The notes under the pieces: model-generated
Database searches by the model: none
What the model saw: only the letters and a program-made list of their open reading frames with translations
What the model was told of the DNA's origin: nothing
Position numbers and translations under genes: made by a program
Shown here: one piece after another, positions 25,701 through 40,700 of the stretch
How positions within the stretch are numbered: the first letter of the stretch is position 1
Layout: every line of letters starts with the position of its first letter
From: Reticulitermes speratus
Taxonomy: Eukaryota > Arthropoda > Insecta > Blattodea > Rhinotermitidae
NCBI GenBank assembly: GCA_021186555.1
Contig: JAJKFL010000006.1
Span: forward strand, 38,561,478-38,625,477
Reading direction: 5' to 3'
DNA length: 64,000 nt

Positions 25701-28700
25701 TTGTTGTTTTCTTCTCGTTGCGGTGCGGTTCTCTTGAAGGTGAAGTATATGTAATTATAAAATTTGATGTGAAGAAGACATGGTTCAGGTGCAAGTATAT
25801 TGTGGGGGTTGCGTCTAGAAGTGTGTCCGCTGAGGGTGAACTGTGTTGTCTGTTCACAGTTCACCCTCAGCGGACACACTTCTAGACGCAACCCCCACAA
25901 TATACTTGCACCTGAACCATGTCTTCTTCACATCAAATTTTATAATTACATATACTTCACCTTCAAGAGAACCGCACCGCAACGAGAAGAAAACAACAAC
26001 AACACTACGTACAACGCGAGTGTCTACAAAAATCCATCGCAAACAGTACAGTGTAGTGCGTAATCTTATGGAAAACCCCGAGAAAACGCGAACATCCTTT
26101 ACACAATAAACATAGTGAACAGTGTTTTAATAAGTTATTTAACAAATCATTTTTAACCTTGTTTATGACTTATGTGTTTTTTAACTCAAGCTCCAGATAG
26201 TGCATTTTTACAATCATCAAACAGATGCTGCATTTGTGAAGCACTTTTATATTAGTAAAGGATCCCCGATGATGGCTCGCAAAGAGCCGAAACGCGTTGG
26301 ATAGTAACATGATGTAGGGAGCTGTTTGCGCCCTGAAAGTTGTGCATTTTGTTGGTGTTTATTTAAATAATAAAAATGCACGGTGAATTAAGATTAAAGA
26401 TTCCGTATTTTTTGTTGTACTTAAGATCCTTGTGCAGCACCACAATTTCATGAGTTGGCTGTACTGTCCACATAGGGATAATGGTGCTCATGTTTTGTTA
26501 AAGTAATACACAAACACACCTCACCTTTTTTTATGGACTGGCTCTGGTTGGATGACCCATTTATCCAGGTTTTCTTCCTTGTGTATGACATGACGGCTCG
26601 ACGCTGTCGCAACAATTTCTTTCTCTTTGCAGGTTCAAAGTCTCCATCTAAATCCCCACAACTATGTGCAGACTCAGCTCTAGACACAACTGCAAGCAAA
26701 ACTAGACATTACTGCAAACCCAAACCTCTTTAACATATAAACAAATTCTGTGTAATGTCTGAGAAATTTATTGTGGGTTCTGGCATCATGTAATAGAGGA
26801 AAAACTTCCCAATGCAGAAAAAAAACTGTCACTACCATCAGTGTACAAGACGAGAATGGGTGAGATGAACTATACAGAGCCAGTGGTCAGGAATTTAACT
26901 GCATAAGAGAATGGTGTGGTCACTTGAAGCTTCAGAGAAGCAAAAGAATGCAGTATAAAACGAGGCTCTTCCATCACCAATGCAGCTCAACTGCTGTCCA
27001 CTGTTTCACATACTATCCACCTGTCACCTGTTCTTGTCACTCCCACCATGAAGACAGGGGCACTATATCCTAGAATCCTACCACTATTACACAACATCAG
27101 AACTCAAAAGAAATATCCTAAAAATTGTATATATGCACTGTTGCTTAAACATACAAATTATGTGTAGTAATTTGGGAGAAAAAACAATGGAGTATAAGAA
27201 ACCTTGTATAATTCCACAATATCCATATCCATAAGAATTGATTTCCTATGCAAGCATCTGATAAAGCATGGTGCATCTTAACTCATTCACTGCTGGTCTC
27301 AAAGCTGAAATTTTTAATGAGATTGTAAAGTTATCCATGTCCACACAATAAAGGCACACAGGGGGAGGAGAGGTGCAGCTCCACCCATTCTTAACCTCGG
27401 CACTAGAAGCAGATGAGTGGTCAACTTCATGCCCAGGCCACTTTACCCCTGTGAAAGAATCTCACTATCCACTGAATTGCACATTGGATGGGCCCCAGAG
27501 CCGGTCTGGACAGTTGTGGAAAACAGAAAATCTCTTGCCCCAGCCTGGATTCGAACCCCAGACCGTCCAACCTGTAGCTTGTTGTTATAATGACTACACT
27601 ACCCTGGCTCAGGTTTAATGAAATGTGATGATAAAAAATGGGAGAAAAAATTGAACAAGAAACCATTTAGAGCAAAACAGTGTAACTTTACTGTAGACAT
27701 TATGAACAAATTCTCCTAGTCACATCACAATATGCCTGGGTATATCACAATGTGACCACAAGTCTGTGTTAAAAATAGTACTATTGTAATATGTCTAGTC
27801 ATACCTGGAACTGCAAAAGTGACTGCTGTCATATAATTATAATACACAGACTATCTGTATTTTAAGAAATGCATCTCCAGCCATCTTTTTTAGGTTTAAC
27901 ACTGAAATCTTCACACCAAAATACTCAAAATGCAACAACTGTAATTACAACTTCAGCAAATAACATGACAGCAGATAAATACACACATGAAATAGACAAC
28001 TTTGGCTACTTTAGTCCCCTCCCTCCAATCCAAGACAGTACCAACATTTTTGTATTGCAATTCTACTTAAGCAAAGGAGATCACCATATCATCATTATTT
28101 TGACAGATTACGTATACAGTACACATCTGACATGGATGTTCATTGGAATGAATTATGAATAACTTGATGTACTGAATGCAATAAATTTGAGTATTTATTC
28201 TGACAATCACAAAAAATATTTGTTCTCTTACAAAATAGTACATTTTAATGTATTTATAACATGAGGTGCAATCAGAAAGTTTTCAGACTGGCTGCAGTTA
28301 GTACAGAACTCATCTGCTAGGTGGAGGTAGAGTAGAATCTGCACATTCAGTTGCTGTTGCAAGATCTGAGATGACATAAATACGTATATACCAATCAACA
28401 TGGCATAATATCCCAGAAGACTTCAGTCTTCATCTGCTGCTGATTTCAAATTTCTAACATGTGTCATTGTGAGGTAATACCTTGGGAAGTGTGAATGTGT
28501 GTAGTGCACTCTGTGATGTCCATTCCTTCAAAAAATGGTAGACTTTAAAGAACAGCATATGCGTATCAAGTTCTGATTCAAATTAGGTAAACCTGCGATA
28601 TAAATCTTCAACATGTTAAAGAAACAAAGCAGGCCTTCTCAGTGGAAGGGTCCATCATCTCTGTGCCCAAAGAAGGGCGATGTGAATGCTGGCTATTTAT

Positions 28701-31700
28701 TCAACATGCCTGAAACTGTGCATCATAAATTCATTCCACAGAGATAAAATGTGAGCAAACATTTCTACACAGATATTGTATGACATCTACAGGAAGATGT
28801 GTAATGAAAATGACCTGAGAAGTGGCACAAAGAAGATAGTTTTCTGCAACACAATGGTCCTACTTACTCTGCTCTACGTATGCAGGAATTTCTGGCCAAT
28901 TATGGCATGACTGTTGTCCTGCACCCTCCAAACTCCCCACACCTAGCAACCCATGACCATTTATTTTTCCATAACTCAAGTTGGCACTGAAGGGAAGATA
29001 TCATGACATCAGCAAAATTCAAGAATAATCCCTGGCTACACATGTAAGTTAGTCCTTGGTACGTACTGAATACAGGGCTGAAGGGTCCACAGAGACAGTC
29101 TGAACATAATGGAGAGGAGAAATGTCTCCTGCCCCTGCTGGGAGTCAAACCTCAGTTCCTCAATACCAATTCCATAGCCTAGTCACTACACCAACTCAAC
29201 TAGCATGCATGGGGAAATGAGAAATTCACAACTGATTAGAAGACCTCAAAGGGAAGAGACCACCCTGAAGACTGGGAGGATAAATGTTAAAATAAGTCAT
29301 AGTGGAACAGGATGTGACGGTGTGGACTGGGTACAAATGGCTGAGGACAGGTTCACCTGTGGGTTCGTGTGAACAGGACGCTGAACTTTCAGATCTGATA
29401 AAAGCAGGGTATGTCTTAAACTGAGTTCTATAAACGTTGGTAATTTTGTGGCATATCAATACTCATGAAACAAGGAAATATCTTGACAAACCAACCAATT
29501 TCCACAACCGTGCAGTACCTCTTGACAATCAACCAAAACAAGAGAGGCAATGTGTGTGTAACATAACATTGAAGCACGTTCGAGTAATCATTGTTGGCAT
29601 AGAAAAGAAGTAAATATTAAATATTCTGAGTGTGTTTGTAGCCTTAGTTATCCAGCATGCAAAGTGCATGCGCTGTATTATCCTATACTCCCATCTGTGG
29701 CCTGCCTGGCTCTACCATATTTTTCCACATTATCTCATAAAGAGCAAAATTTTTGGAAAAAAAGTTATTGAACATAAAAATGTGTGTTTTGATTTTCTCT
29801 ACAACTTTTATCTGAAATATTTTTCATCCTAAGAAGAATTCAGTGACATACTATCATAAATGTGCATAGGTCTTCATGTAAAGTACCTGTGATTCTTAAC
29901 AGGTGTTAATAAAACTTGAATTTTCAAAACAATTTTTGAAAAATACTCAAATATCAAATTTCATGAAAATCCATCCAGTGGGAGTCAAGTTGTTCCATGC
30001 AGACAGACAGACTGACAGACATAATGAAGCTAACGGTCACTTTTCGCAATTTTATGAAAGTGCTTAAAAATGAGAAATCTCTTGACCAACTGACAACTAT
30101 GTTGTTATGGTTGTTATAACACACTTCAAATATGCCGTTAATTCTATTTTTTAACTATACTTAGTGGTACAATGGTCTGGCTGTAGTTCTCTGTGTTATT
30201 GCTGGGTAACGACTTTATTGTTTACAGTTTGCAATAACAATTTGCAATTTCACATGAGATTTTATTCTAAACATCATACTACGTGTTTCCTGTACAGAAT
30301 TTTAAGCTCCATCTCTTGGGTGCAGACAAATTATACTCAAATAATGTTTATACAAATTGTTTTAGAGGTTATTTAATGATGCTCTATCAAATGTATGTCA
30401 CTTAACCTGGAAAAAGACAGAAAGATTATTACATAATCTTTGCACAACACGCTTGAAAGGAATGCAAACAGCAGATGTCTTGTCTACTTGTCCATATTTC
30501 ATCTCCAAAACTATTCAACACATTTTGATTAAATTTGGTGACAGTTGCATTCAACATTGTTAGGTGAATTTAATTTGGTCCATACTAGTGCAATATGAGT
30601 AATCACCACTTTACTCACATTCACTGATTTTCTCAAAAAAAAAAAAGACTATAAAAGACTCATACACAACATAAAATACAAATCCAATTAACTATTTCAT
30701 TGCTGTTTCCTACTATGATGGTGCTAACACATGGGCTTCTGCATTGGACAGTGCTAGCCTGGAGGACACTAGAATATGACTTACAATGCAATACTACTTA
30801 AGTAAACACTGAAGAAACTTGTGCAATCATAAATTTACTATGTTATGCATCAGTGCTATAAAAACAATGGGCCCCAGTGTCAGAATTGGCCTAGCATGTA
30901 AAAAACACGGCAGTTAAAGGGTTAAGATCTAAAGGGGAAAAAAGGCATAGTATCCCACAATTATAATTATATAACTTTAAGAATTTTCTTTTATTCAGAT
31001 AAACTTCATGTTTTGAAGAGTTAGCAATAATTCTAAACTTATCATATCATACATATGTTAACTGTGCTAAAATCTGAAATAAATGAAAAACTGAAATAAT
31101 GAGGTACATAAAATTGCAAAGACTGAAATTTGAAAATATGAACACTCCACTACAGTTGCTATAAAAGGCAAACTCAAAAGAGGTGAGGAGTTATTTGTAG
31201 AACCTGACCTGTCAGTCACTTTGAAGAAGTGACAAACATAACCGAGATGCTCAGTTCACATTGGACACCCCTCCTCCTCATCCTAAAATACCAATCTCAT
31301 ATAATACAGCTGAAATGACCTGTGCAGTAAGTTGTGCTACAAACAGCTTACAAGCATAACTAAAAATGTCCATAACAAACCACATCCCTTGTCCTCTGTG
31401 GATGACCTTCTAAGGATAAATTTAGACAGCAAGAAATAGCTTCATATAGAACAAAATTTTTGTGAACAATGTAACTTGAACTCCTTTAAAAAATTACACA
31501 CAAAATAATTCCAGATTGTTATTTATAAAGGAGACACACACGTGAATGGCGAACACAGTTAAAACATTTACCTTGACCAAACTTTTTTCTCTTCACTGCT
31601 ACAGGAGGTACTTCCTCCTTCTCTGCTGTAAGCCAAGGACTTGGTGATGCTCGCTTCTCCTGTGGTTCGCTGCTCTTCTTTTCTTGATCAAAGGTTTGGT

Positions 31701-34700
31701 CATCACTCGAATCTGACTTGCGTTTCATTGTGCCTTGTCTGTCCACTGCAGTCGAGCTAACAAATTAATGTATCACAAACACACATTAGATTCAGCTCTG
31801 CAAGCTAAGAAAAGGTGAGGTAGTTAGGCTATCTGAGAACTTCCCCAATACTGCACACACAACTTCAAGGATAGATCACATTTGTCTTCAGATTTAAACC
31901 ACAATGCTTTTTTGAGCTACACACAGTGTTTCAACAAATAATGATGTTGCCTTTATCAGGTAAGTGGATCATTAAATGGGAGGATGGGTGGTAATGTGTG
32001 ACTGACATGCTCTGACCTGGACATGAGCCAGTGATTAACTCAATTCAGGAACATGACTGTTCCTTCAGAAGTAGCACACAATGTATCTGCATATTATCTT
32101 CAGTTTGTATTTTTTGGATGTATCGTAATTTCAACAACCTACACAAGCAGTCTGAAGCCCAAAAGCTAAAAGCACCAAATTGTGCACTATTACAAATGCT
32201 TCAGAAAACGTGTGACATGGACCAGGAATTATGTTATATTTGCTACAAATGGCTGCTCTAAAGTTTCATATTGTTAAAAAAATACACTACAAATCAAACT
32301 TGAAAGGGCAAGGACTATACCTTCAAGGACTTCATACTTCATTGTGTTCAGAAAATGACAGAGCCAGCACACAGAAAAGGTGAGAATGATAGTACAGTAG
32401 AAGAACAACTAGCCTTAACATCAACAGCACTGACACAACTGCCATACAAACAACCACAGATGACAGATCTAGCTGACTGTATACAGAGTGGACTCAAAAT
32501 TCATAATATGCTTCATGTTCCAACAAGAGAAAAAAGAAACTTTAGAGTTTGCTCAGCACCTAAATGAAGCAAAGAAACCAGTGTTACGTGTTCGATTCAT
32601 GGTGTGGCATTTTGCAAAACTCCATGTTTTGGCGAATACTTACACAAACGTTTCCTATAAATTTTTAATTGCAATGATGTAAAAAATTAATTACATTGCC
32701 TGCAGTAACCAACAAATACACAAACATAAACTACTTTATAGTTTTTATTAATATTGATGCATTCCCCTACACGTGTTTCGGTCCGTAGACCATCTTAAGG
32801 GGGTAACAAGCTACTACACTTCACATCGCATGTTTAATGTGCCGAAGAACACACTTGTCTCAGGAGTAAGTTATAAAAACACATTTGAATTTGTAAAATA
32901 TGTAAAACTGTATGGTAACTTAAAATTTTTATCGTATAAGTGAAAATGCACAGTGAAAGCAATATAAAATTTATATTGCCTGCATTTTGGACTCACCATC
33001 TTTAAAATGCCTGCCAGAGTACTGGTGGCATTTAAAAGCCACTGTTGCCAGGGAAAGGGTTAATAAAGATCTCATATTTATAAATCATTTTTCTTTTCCC
33101 ACATATACTGGTACTGTATAAATATGAGCAGAATGGACATTTCATGATTCGTTTTCCTTTATTTAATCTTCAATTTCATAGCACCTAGCCAATTATGTAT
33201 TTACTTATTTATATGTAGTTTATTTAATGATATTGTCAGTAACTTAAGAATGTATACAGCGTGTTTCATAAGTCCATCCGGGATTTAGAGGCTTGGCCGT
33301 GCAGTAGCAAACCCACATATAAGAGATAAAAGCATGCCAACGGATAGAGGAAATGTAAAAGTTTTTTCGTGACAGATGCGATGGCGTAGTTACCCGTTTC
33401 TCCGCTAGGAGGCAGTGGTGTGCAAACATAGCGTTTTCAGGTAAACAGAAAGCTTCATATGTTGGAACGTGTGTGGCAGGAGCTAGATTACAGGATTGAC
33501 GTCTGTCGAGTCACCAAAGGAGGACATATTGAACATCTGTAAGGTAGGTTCAAAACTTGGATATGTACTCTTTTCACTGACATGTTCTCATTTGGCTCCT
33601 GAGCTACAGACCTCCGAAATCCCGGAGGGATTTATGAAACACGCTGTACTCGTATATTAGTGAATGATTGGATCACAGTGCATAGTGAACTGGAACAGGG
33701 TGCAACAAAGCATGGGCTTCATGCTGCCATGGCACCTACAATTTCAAAAGAATGTAGTCAAAATTAATGTTTTTTTCAAATCCTTGTTCAACAAGCACTT
33801 TGTTACTAAACAGCCTGCTCACCACCATCAACAAAGAGTTAACCACCAAAATTAGTTTAATGTAATACAGAAATGTGCAAACAGAAATTTAAGTGCATTT
33901 GCCGCACCTGGTGTGAGAGACAGCAGAAGATAAAGGGGGCAGGATTTTTGGGGGTGAGTGATCAGGTTAATTTTGTTTGTAATTTAACCTTTAAATGACT
34001 GGGTTGGTATTAACACATGGTTTATAAAAATGTGAGCACTATCTGAAGAGAAAAAGATAAAATTAACAGCAGTTTGTGGAAAATAACAAGAGATTATGCA
34101 GCATGTCTTAAAAATGCTCTAAATTTCCTTGTTGCCTAAATATATAAAATGAAATTATATTTGGTACTGCAATTAAGTGCCCAGTGTTCTCTGTAGAAGA
34201 CCAGGATTTAAATGGCCCACTCATTACCTTGCATGTTACTGGCTGACAACTATACTCATTGTTCAGCTTTATCAGCATTACACTATTACACTGCATGACA
34301 ACTACAGTTGTCCTTTGGTGCCAAAGGGTTAATATAAGACTTTTCACTGCAACGTGTTTCTAAGGATTTTTTGCTTTTCATTTTGATTAATAAGGTTTTC
34401 CGGATCTTTTTGGAAAAATAATCAGTGGTATCACTTTGAAAGAATGTCCTCAATGTGTTTGAATATCTTGTGATTTATTAGACACAGACACACATGCACA
34501 AATAGGAGCAACAGCAATAGTAGTAGGCTTAAGTTCATTAGTTTTTTACAACTTGTATCCACTGAATGAGGTGGGGAGAGAAGTCTGGCTTTTGAATTCT
34601 TGAGATGGTGCCTGCCCCGGGCTGGAAGGGACATGGAAAGAAGCAGCTGTGACCTAATTTAACCATTAAACGACCTACGGTCGCATATGCAAACGTACAT

Positions 34701-37700
34701 ACAACACCCCTAGAAATTCATTTTATATGTTCAATTACCAAAGAAAGTTCTTGCACTTTTAAGACATCCTACATAAGCTCTGTTTTATTTTCCACAAAAT
34801 GCCGTTCATTTCATAATTTTATCTTTTTCTGTTCAAATAGTACTCACGTTTTTAAAAATCATGCACTGAAATTTAAACACAAACCCGGTCATTTAAAGGT
34901 TAAAGTACTATTAAGTTTTCTGCTGTTTGTTCCATGCATTGCCGATAACCAATTTACAACACTTAACCAACAAAATGCACAATGTTCTTCCTTAGATATT
35001 TATATTATATTATAACACTCAGTATTCCTACATGTTTCAATCCACAAGGGATCATCTCAAATACTATTGCATAAAACCTAATTAGTTATTTTTACATATA
35101 AGTAACACCTTATTTATGATGTAAAAAAGAGTCAAACAGTAAAACACAGGCATTTATTTGTAGAACAGTTGTGTTCAGAACTGAAATGGGATCTTGATAT
35201 GCTGAAAATTAATGTTAAAAACATTAAAATAATTAAAATACTCGTATAAGCATAAGTAATCTTTTAAACTGCATAAATGTACAAAATATGAAACATAGAA
35301 TGATAGTTGCGAGGTACATACCAGTATCTCCGGGGCAGCTTACGTACTTAACAATAGTTGACACAGTACTGAGATATGAAATGCTCAGGAGGACCACACT
35401 TAAATGTAGGTCACGTGTAAGCGTGATGCAACTGAAGATTGTATATAAGTTGGTAAAGTGGGTTGCGTTTTCCTGTACATTGTTCGGGGGACAAGATTAT
35501 TATTATAAGAATATAATTCAATGTAAAACTGTTCAAGAGACTTCATAGAGGGGCTCTTGTTCACTTGTTTGAGTAGGGACCTAGTGTTGTTAATGGGTCC
35601 ATACTCACGTATGTTGTTTATAACATGTACTGCATATGCCAATTATAGATCCTAACTAACATGCTCCTGATATCTTCACTTCAAATTATAACTGATCTGT
35701 CCAACATAAGAATGTTTACATGTAAAACACGTCAGCTCGTAAATCCCACTTTTTGTTATTACAATACACATGGACATACGGTATAAAAATAAAGATTTTT
35801 ATACAGTGACTCCATGTAGTACTGTAACTTTTCGTCAACATTTGATTGGATAAAAAAAATTGCAATCATTGTTCTATGCCTCATATTTTGTAAATTTACC
35901 TAACAAATCTTCTATTCAAACAACACATCAATATTACCAAGAAAACAAATTTTATATAAGAGTAAATAATTTAACCCATATTACTTCTACAAAAGAAGAA
36001 ATGAACCTCTTAAAATTTGATTTTGAATATAGTATTGAAAAACCTATAAATAATGTCATATCTCACTGATCTTGTAACAGAAAATGAAAATGCTATCAAA
36101 ATTATAGATACTAATATACAAAGCACATATCGTGTCAAGGCAACTGAAAAACTAAAACAAATTTTAAGTTCACATACACTTTTTGTAGTCACCAACATAA
36201 AAGACAATTATATATACAACGTAATTAGGATATAAGTTAATATCAAACAATGTAATATTGGTCCCAGGTAGAACGGTCATTGCAATAGATACCACATACA
36301 CAGATAAGTTAAATGAGATTCTTGCAGCCAACAAATTTTCAAAAATCTCCAAAGATCCCACTGAAAAATATCCAAAACAACTCCAACAAACACTAAAACA
36401 ATGCTATAAGATTATTGATAAACACAAAATAAAGTATTTAATTCAAAGTAAACTAAGACCCCTTGTATTAAAGGCACAACTTAAGCTATATAAAAAAGAT
36501 ATTCCGATTCACCCAGTAGTCAGTAATTCAGTGCACCTACCTACAAAGTAGCAAAGTTTCTTACCCAAACATTAAATGAGTATCTTACTCTTAACAAAAC
36601 AATACGTTGTTTCTAACTCAATAAACTTGGCCCAAGATATAACAAAATTTAAGATTAATGGTAATCAGAAATTTATTACATATGATATTAAAGACCTTTT
36701 CATAAATATTTCCATTCAGGAGATAATAAACATTACTGATAATTTTCTTCAATTAAGGGCTATTGATGTAACTTCCAAAAATCAAACGTTATGGTTGATG
36801 AAAACTGTTTTGTCTCAAATTCCTTCGCCTTTTCTGATAACATATATCAGCCACCAAAAGATATAGCCATGGGCTCACCTATTTCAAGCATAATCGCCAA
36901 AATATTTTTAACGTTATGAAAATATGTTTATTAAACACCTCCTTGAATCTAAAAAGATAATATTTTACACAAGATATGTGGATGACATTTTAATAATATA
37001 CGATAAAACTATCCAGATCTCCTGACCACCAACATGAACCATATGCATAAGAACATCATCTTTAAACCAACAGCCAAAACTCACAAACAAACTTCCTTGA
37101 TTTGCTCCTCACATGGAAAGAATCCTCCACTGAAGTTGATACTTATCGAAAACCTACCATCACAGATACAACATGAAGTAGCAGCATACAGATACTTTAT
37201 CACACATATGCATTCACTTCCGTTTTCACCAGCTCACAAACAAAAGGAATGGCATATCAAAAAATATATAACCAAGGGCAGCAACTTTCCACACACGCTA
37301 GATTCAAAAACTAAATTTTCAAATACAACAGAATATGAATAATTCTACCCCACATAACAACACATATGATATTGTTTACATATTATAGCTCACTGATATG
37401 GAAAATTACTAATTTGTTCAAACTAACGTACATATTGCATTCTGTAATACAGACACTGTATATGATCTTTTGAAATCAAGACCACCTAATACAACAAATG
37501 AATACAGAAAATGTGGGTTTACAAGCTGACTTGTTCTATGTGTAAACATTCTTTTGTTGGACAAACCAGTCGTAATTTGAAACGAAGATATCAGGAGCAT
37601 GTTAGTTATGATCCACAACTGGCATATGCAGCAATATTATAAACAACATACACGAGTAAGGATCCATTAACAACACTATGTCCCTAATCAAACAAGTGGA

Positions 37701-40700
37701 CAAGAGCCCCTCTATGAAGTCTCTTGAACAGTTTTACATTCAATTATATTCTTATAATAATAATCTTGTCCCCTGAACAATGTACAGGAAAACGCAACCC
37801 ACTTTACCAACTTATATACAATCTTCAGTTGCATCACGCTTACACGTGACCTACATTCAAGTGTGGTCCTCCTGAGCATTTCATATCTCAGTACTGCGTC
37901 AACTTTTGTTAAGTACGTAAGATGCCCCGGAGATACTGGTATGTACCTCGCAACTATCATTCTACGTTTCATATTTTGTACATTTATGTAGTTTAAACGA
38001 TTACTTATGCTTATACGAGTATTTTAATTATTTTAATGTTTTTAACATTAATTTTCAGTATATCAAGATCCCATTTCAGTTCTGAACACAACTGTTCTAC
38101 AAATAACTGCCTGTGTTTTACTGTTTGACTCTTTTTTACATCATAAATAAGGTGTTAGTTATATGTAAAAACAGCTAATTAATTTTATACAATATTATTT
38201 CAGACTTGTTCCCTGACAATTATCCCTTGTGGACTGAAACACATAGGAATACTGAGTGTTATAATATAAATATCTAAGGAAGAACGCTGTGCATTTTTTC
38301 TGGTTGAGTGTCGTGAATTACTATTATATTTACTTGGAAGGACTAAAGAAATCTGTCAAAATATTATGTGTGTTTGCTGACATACAAACTGAGCACCTTC
38401 CAAATAACACCCAGGAACATTACTGCTTAACCCACCATGGCTAATGTCACATTTCATTAAATGTCATGTTCAAATCACTGCAGAAATGGAAGTGGACTGG
38501 ACATACACTGAGGAAGGAATTCCTCTGCCACAGAGAAACAAGCTTCGAGTTGGAACCCCGAAGAACAACGTAGAAGAGGAAGACTAAGAAGACACTTGAG
38601 AACAATACAGGTTGAAGGTGAAATAGTGGGAAGGACTTTAAGAGAGGTCAAGCCAATAGCTGGAACCAAAGTCTGCTGGCATGGATTCATACAGGCCTTG
38701 TGTTCTGAAGTGGAGTAACAGGAAGTGACTTGTTCAAATCCATGGAACAAGAAAACACCAACTTACGCATCAGAGTTGTGTGTATCATCATGTACTGGTC
38801 CTTCCTCATCTTCTTTCTCATGCACAGACTTCTCTTCTTCAAGCAAGACATCAAACAAGTCACTCGTGACATCCTGTTGACTTTCAACAGCTGCCTTTCT
38901 TCTGCTAGTGTCAGTGAAAAATATGTCATCATTGCTCTGCATATCAGGATCCTCATATATATTGTCCACCTGTTGGTATGTAACCTTGTGGTCCCGGAAG
39001 TTATGCCTACAAGACATATAAAACAAGCCATTATCACTCTTCATATCAAAATACTACACCGCTCCCCGGTTATAAAGCGGGTTTGCAGGGTAGGGATCCG
39101 ACCCATGTTATAAGACAACCACGCTATAACCAAAGGCTACAATTATTCTCTAATTCAGTGATTCTCTAATGGTCTAATAACTCTTCTAATTTTAGACTAT
39201 TGAGCATGATAAACGTAGCTGCGCATTTGGTATTTTTTAACAATCAAAAGGAAACCAATGTAGTTTACCTTAAAACTATAAATTATTCCTTGATCAAGGG
39301 GCTGGATTAACGCTGTGGTATTTTTGGTAAATACATAGCCCTAATCTTTCCATCTTTTATTAATGTTTGCCATTGCCCATTAAATAAATTAACAGATACA
39401 TTCTCACACTATGGATCGACTTATATTTTTCTCAGAATCTCGTTCAAAGGCACGGGGAACAGGAAAGACCCACGGTATATCCAAATCTGCGGTATAAACG
39501 ACGGTGTTATAGCCGGGGAGTGGTGTATAAAGATTTTCCAGTCATTGCTGTGTAACCCTGCAGTCCTGGAACCTGTACCTACAAGCCACACAAAACAAGA
39601 CATCATAATTCAACATTAGGTTACCCATACACAGAGTCCACACTGTGGTACACAACCTTGCAATCCTGTAAAATGTACCTACAAACCACACAAAACAAGT
39701 AATCACTCCACATGTAGTGCCCATACTTTGTGTCATGAATCAATCCTTGCGCCTCCTGGATACAAAGTTGGAGTTAGAAAAAAAGATTAGGATTTTGAAT
39801 TTTGAATTGGTCGTAATGAATATTTATTGTAAATACATAGTTTTTGACAGAATCAATCAAAGCTCCATGCAGCATTACTGCAACTATGTCCAATGCCTAG
39901 TATTCTGAACAGAAAATATTTTAGAAACTGGATCTCAGATGAAAAGGTGGGGAGGGTTCTATTCAGTCAGGTTTGTCAGGAAGACCTGATCTTAATCACT
40001 AAATCAGTGAACCTACCTTTCTGCCCAAGAATAGAAAGGGATCTAATTTCTGAGCGCTGTGCTCTGTTTGAAATACCAGATGATCAACAAAGTCTAAAAA
40101 ACTGATAATCCTAAAGGCAATACAGCACTATCAGAACTCTTCAGCACTGCAATGCAACAAGTACAATAGCTGCCAACCCTATGAGTGACAAATATTAGCA
40201 TTAGTGACAGTGAGTAGGGTGCTAAATAAGTGCCAAAATATGTGTCCCATAGCTTTATGACACACACATGACAAGAAAGCTGCTGATAAGAAATAAAGTG
40301 CATCTAACATTTCAAGCCACATAGTATGCTGAATATAAAGACTATTCTTTTGGTCACTGTCACTCATCTTGTATTTTTTTAAAATGCAATATTTCAAAAA
40401 CTCAGTCTGTCTAAGGTACAGAGGTTCCTACTCAGCTGGGCCACATACAGACAGATAATTTCACTCACTAACTAACTAAATAAGTAACTAACTCCATGGA
40501 GTAGAGTCCTTCTTGAGAAGCTAGTGAAGAAATTCCCCACGTTTTATGGAACCCGAAGGCTCATTTCCCGCATTCACAAGAGGCCGCCACTTGTCCCTAA
40601 CCTGAGCCATATCAATCCAGTCCATGCCCCTCCATAATTTCACTCACTGGACACTGGAATTAGTTCAAAACCACAGTACAGAGTGTATCTGTAAATCATG

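Larger units (their letters stand above)
25332..26398. mobile_element. 1-kb near-perfect palindromic insertion with hammerhead motifs
   Basis: Arms 25330-25845 and 25855-26370 are inverted copies with no indel and no difference noticed, around a 9-bp loop. The insertion is flanked by a 15-bp direct repeat GATTCCGTATTTTTT (25317-25331 and 26399-26413). Each arm carries one hammerhead-like motif (25396-25440 minus, 26260-26304 plus). A 28-bp unpaired tail precedes the right duplication. Mirrored open frames (about 88 codons) exist in both arms, but they are copies of one sequence with no recognised domain. Best reading: a recent PLE- or retrozyme-related inverted dimer. Confidence 0.8.
34951..38319 (+). 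mobile_element. Penelope-like element 2 with inverted flanks
   Basis: Inverted flanks 34951-35720 and 37560-38319 enclose a degenerate plus-strand PLE frame. Visible pieces: KAQLKLYKKDIPIHPVVSNS (about 36470), FITYDIKDLFINISIQEI (RT motif A, 36680), FYTRYVDDILIIYDK (YVDD catalytic motif, 36960-37010) and a GIY-YIG start VYKLTCSMCKHSFVGQTSR (37515-37575). The flanks encode mirror-image 86-codon frames, which are repeats and not genes. Each flank has a decayed hammerhead-like motif. Confidence 0.8.

Noticed and set aside
25591..26109. Several overlapping 60-90-codon frames in the 1-kb palindrome
   Set aside because: The frames in the two arms are mirror copies of one sequence, with no domain; they reflect the palindrome and not separate genes.
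35288..37972. A pair of similar 86-codon frames on opposite strands
   Set aside because: They lie in the inverted flanks of PLE2 and are repeat sequence.
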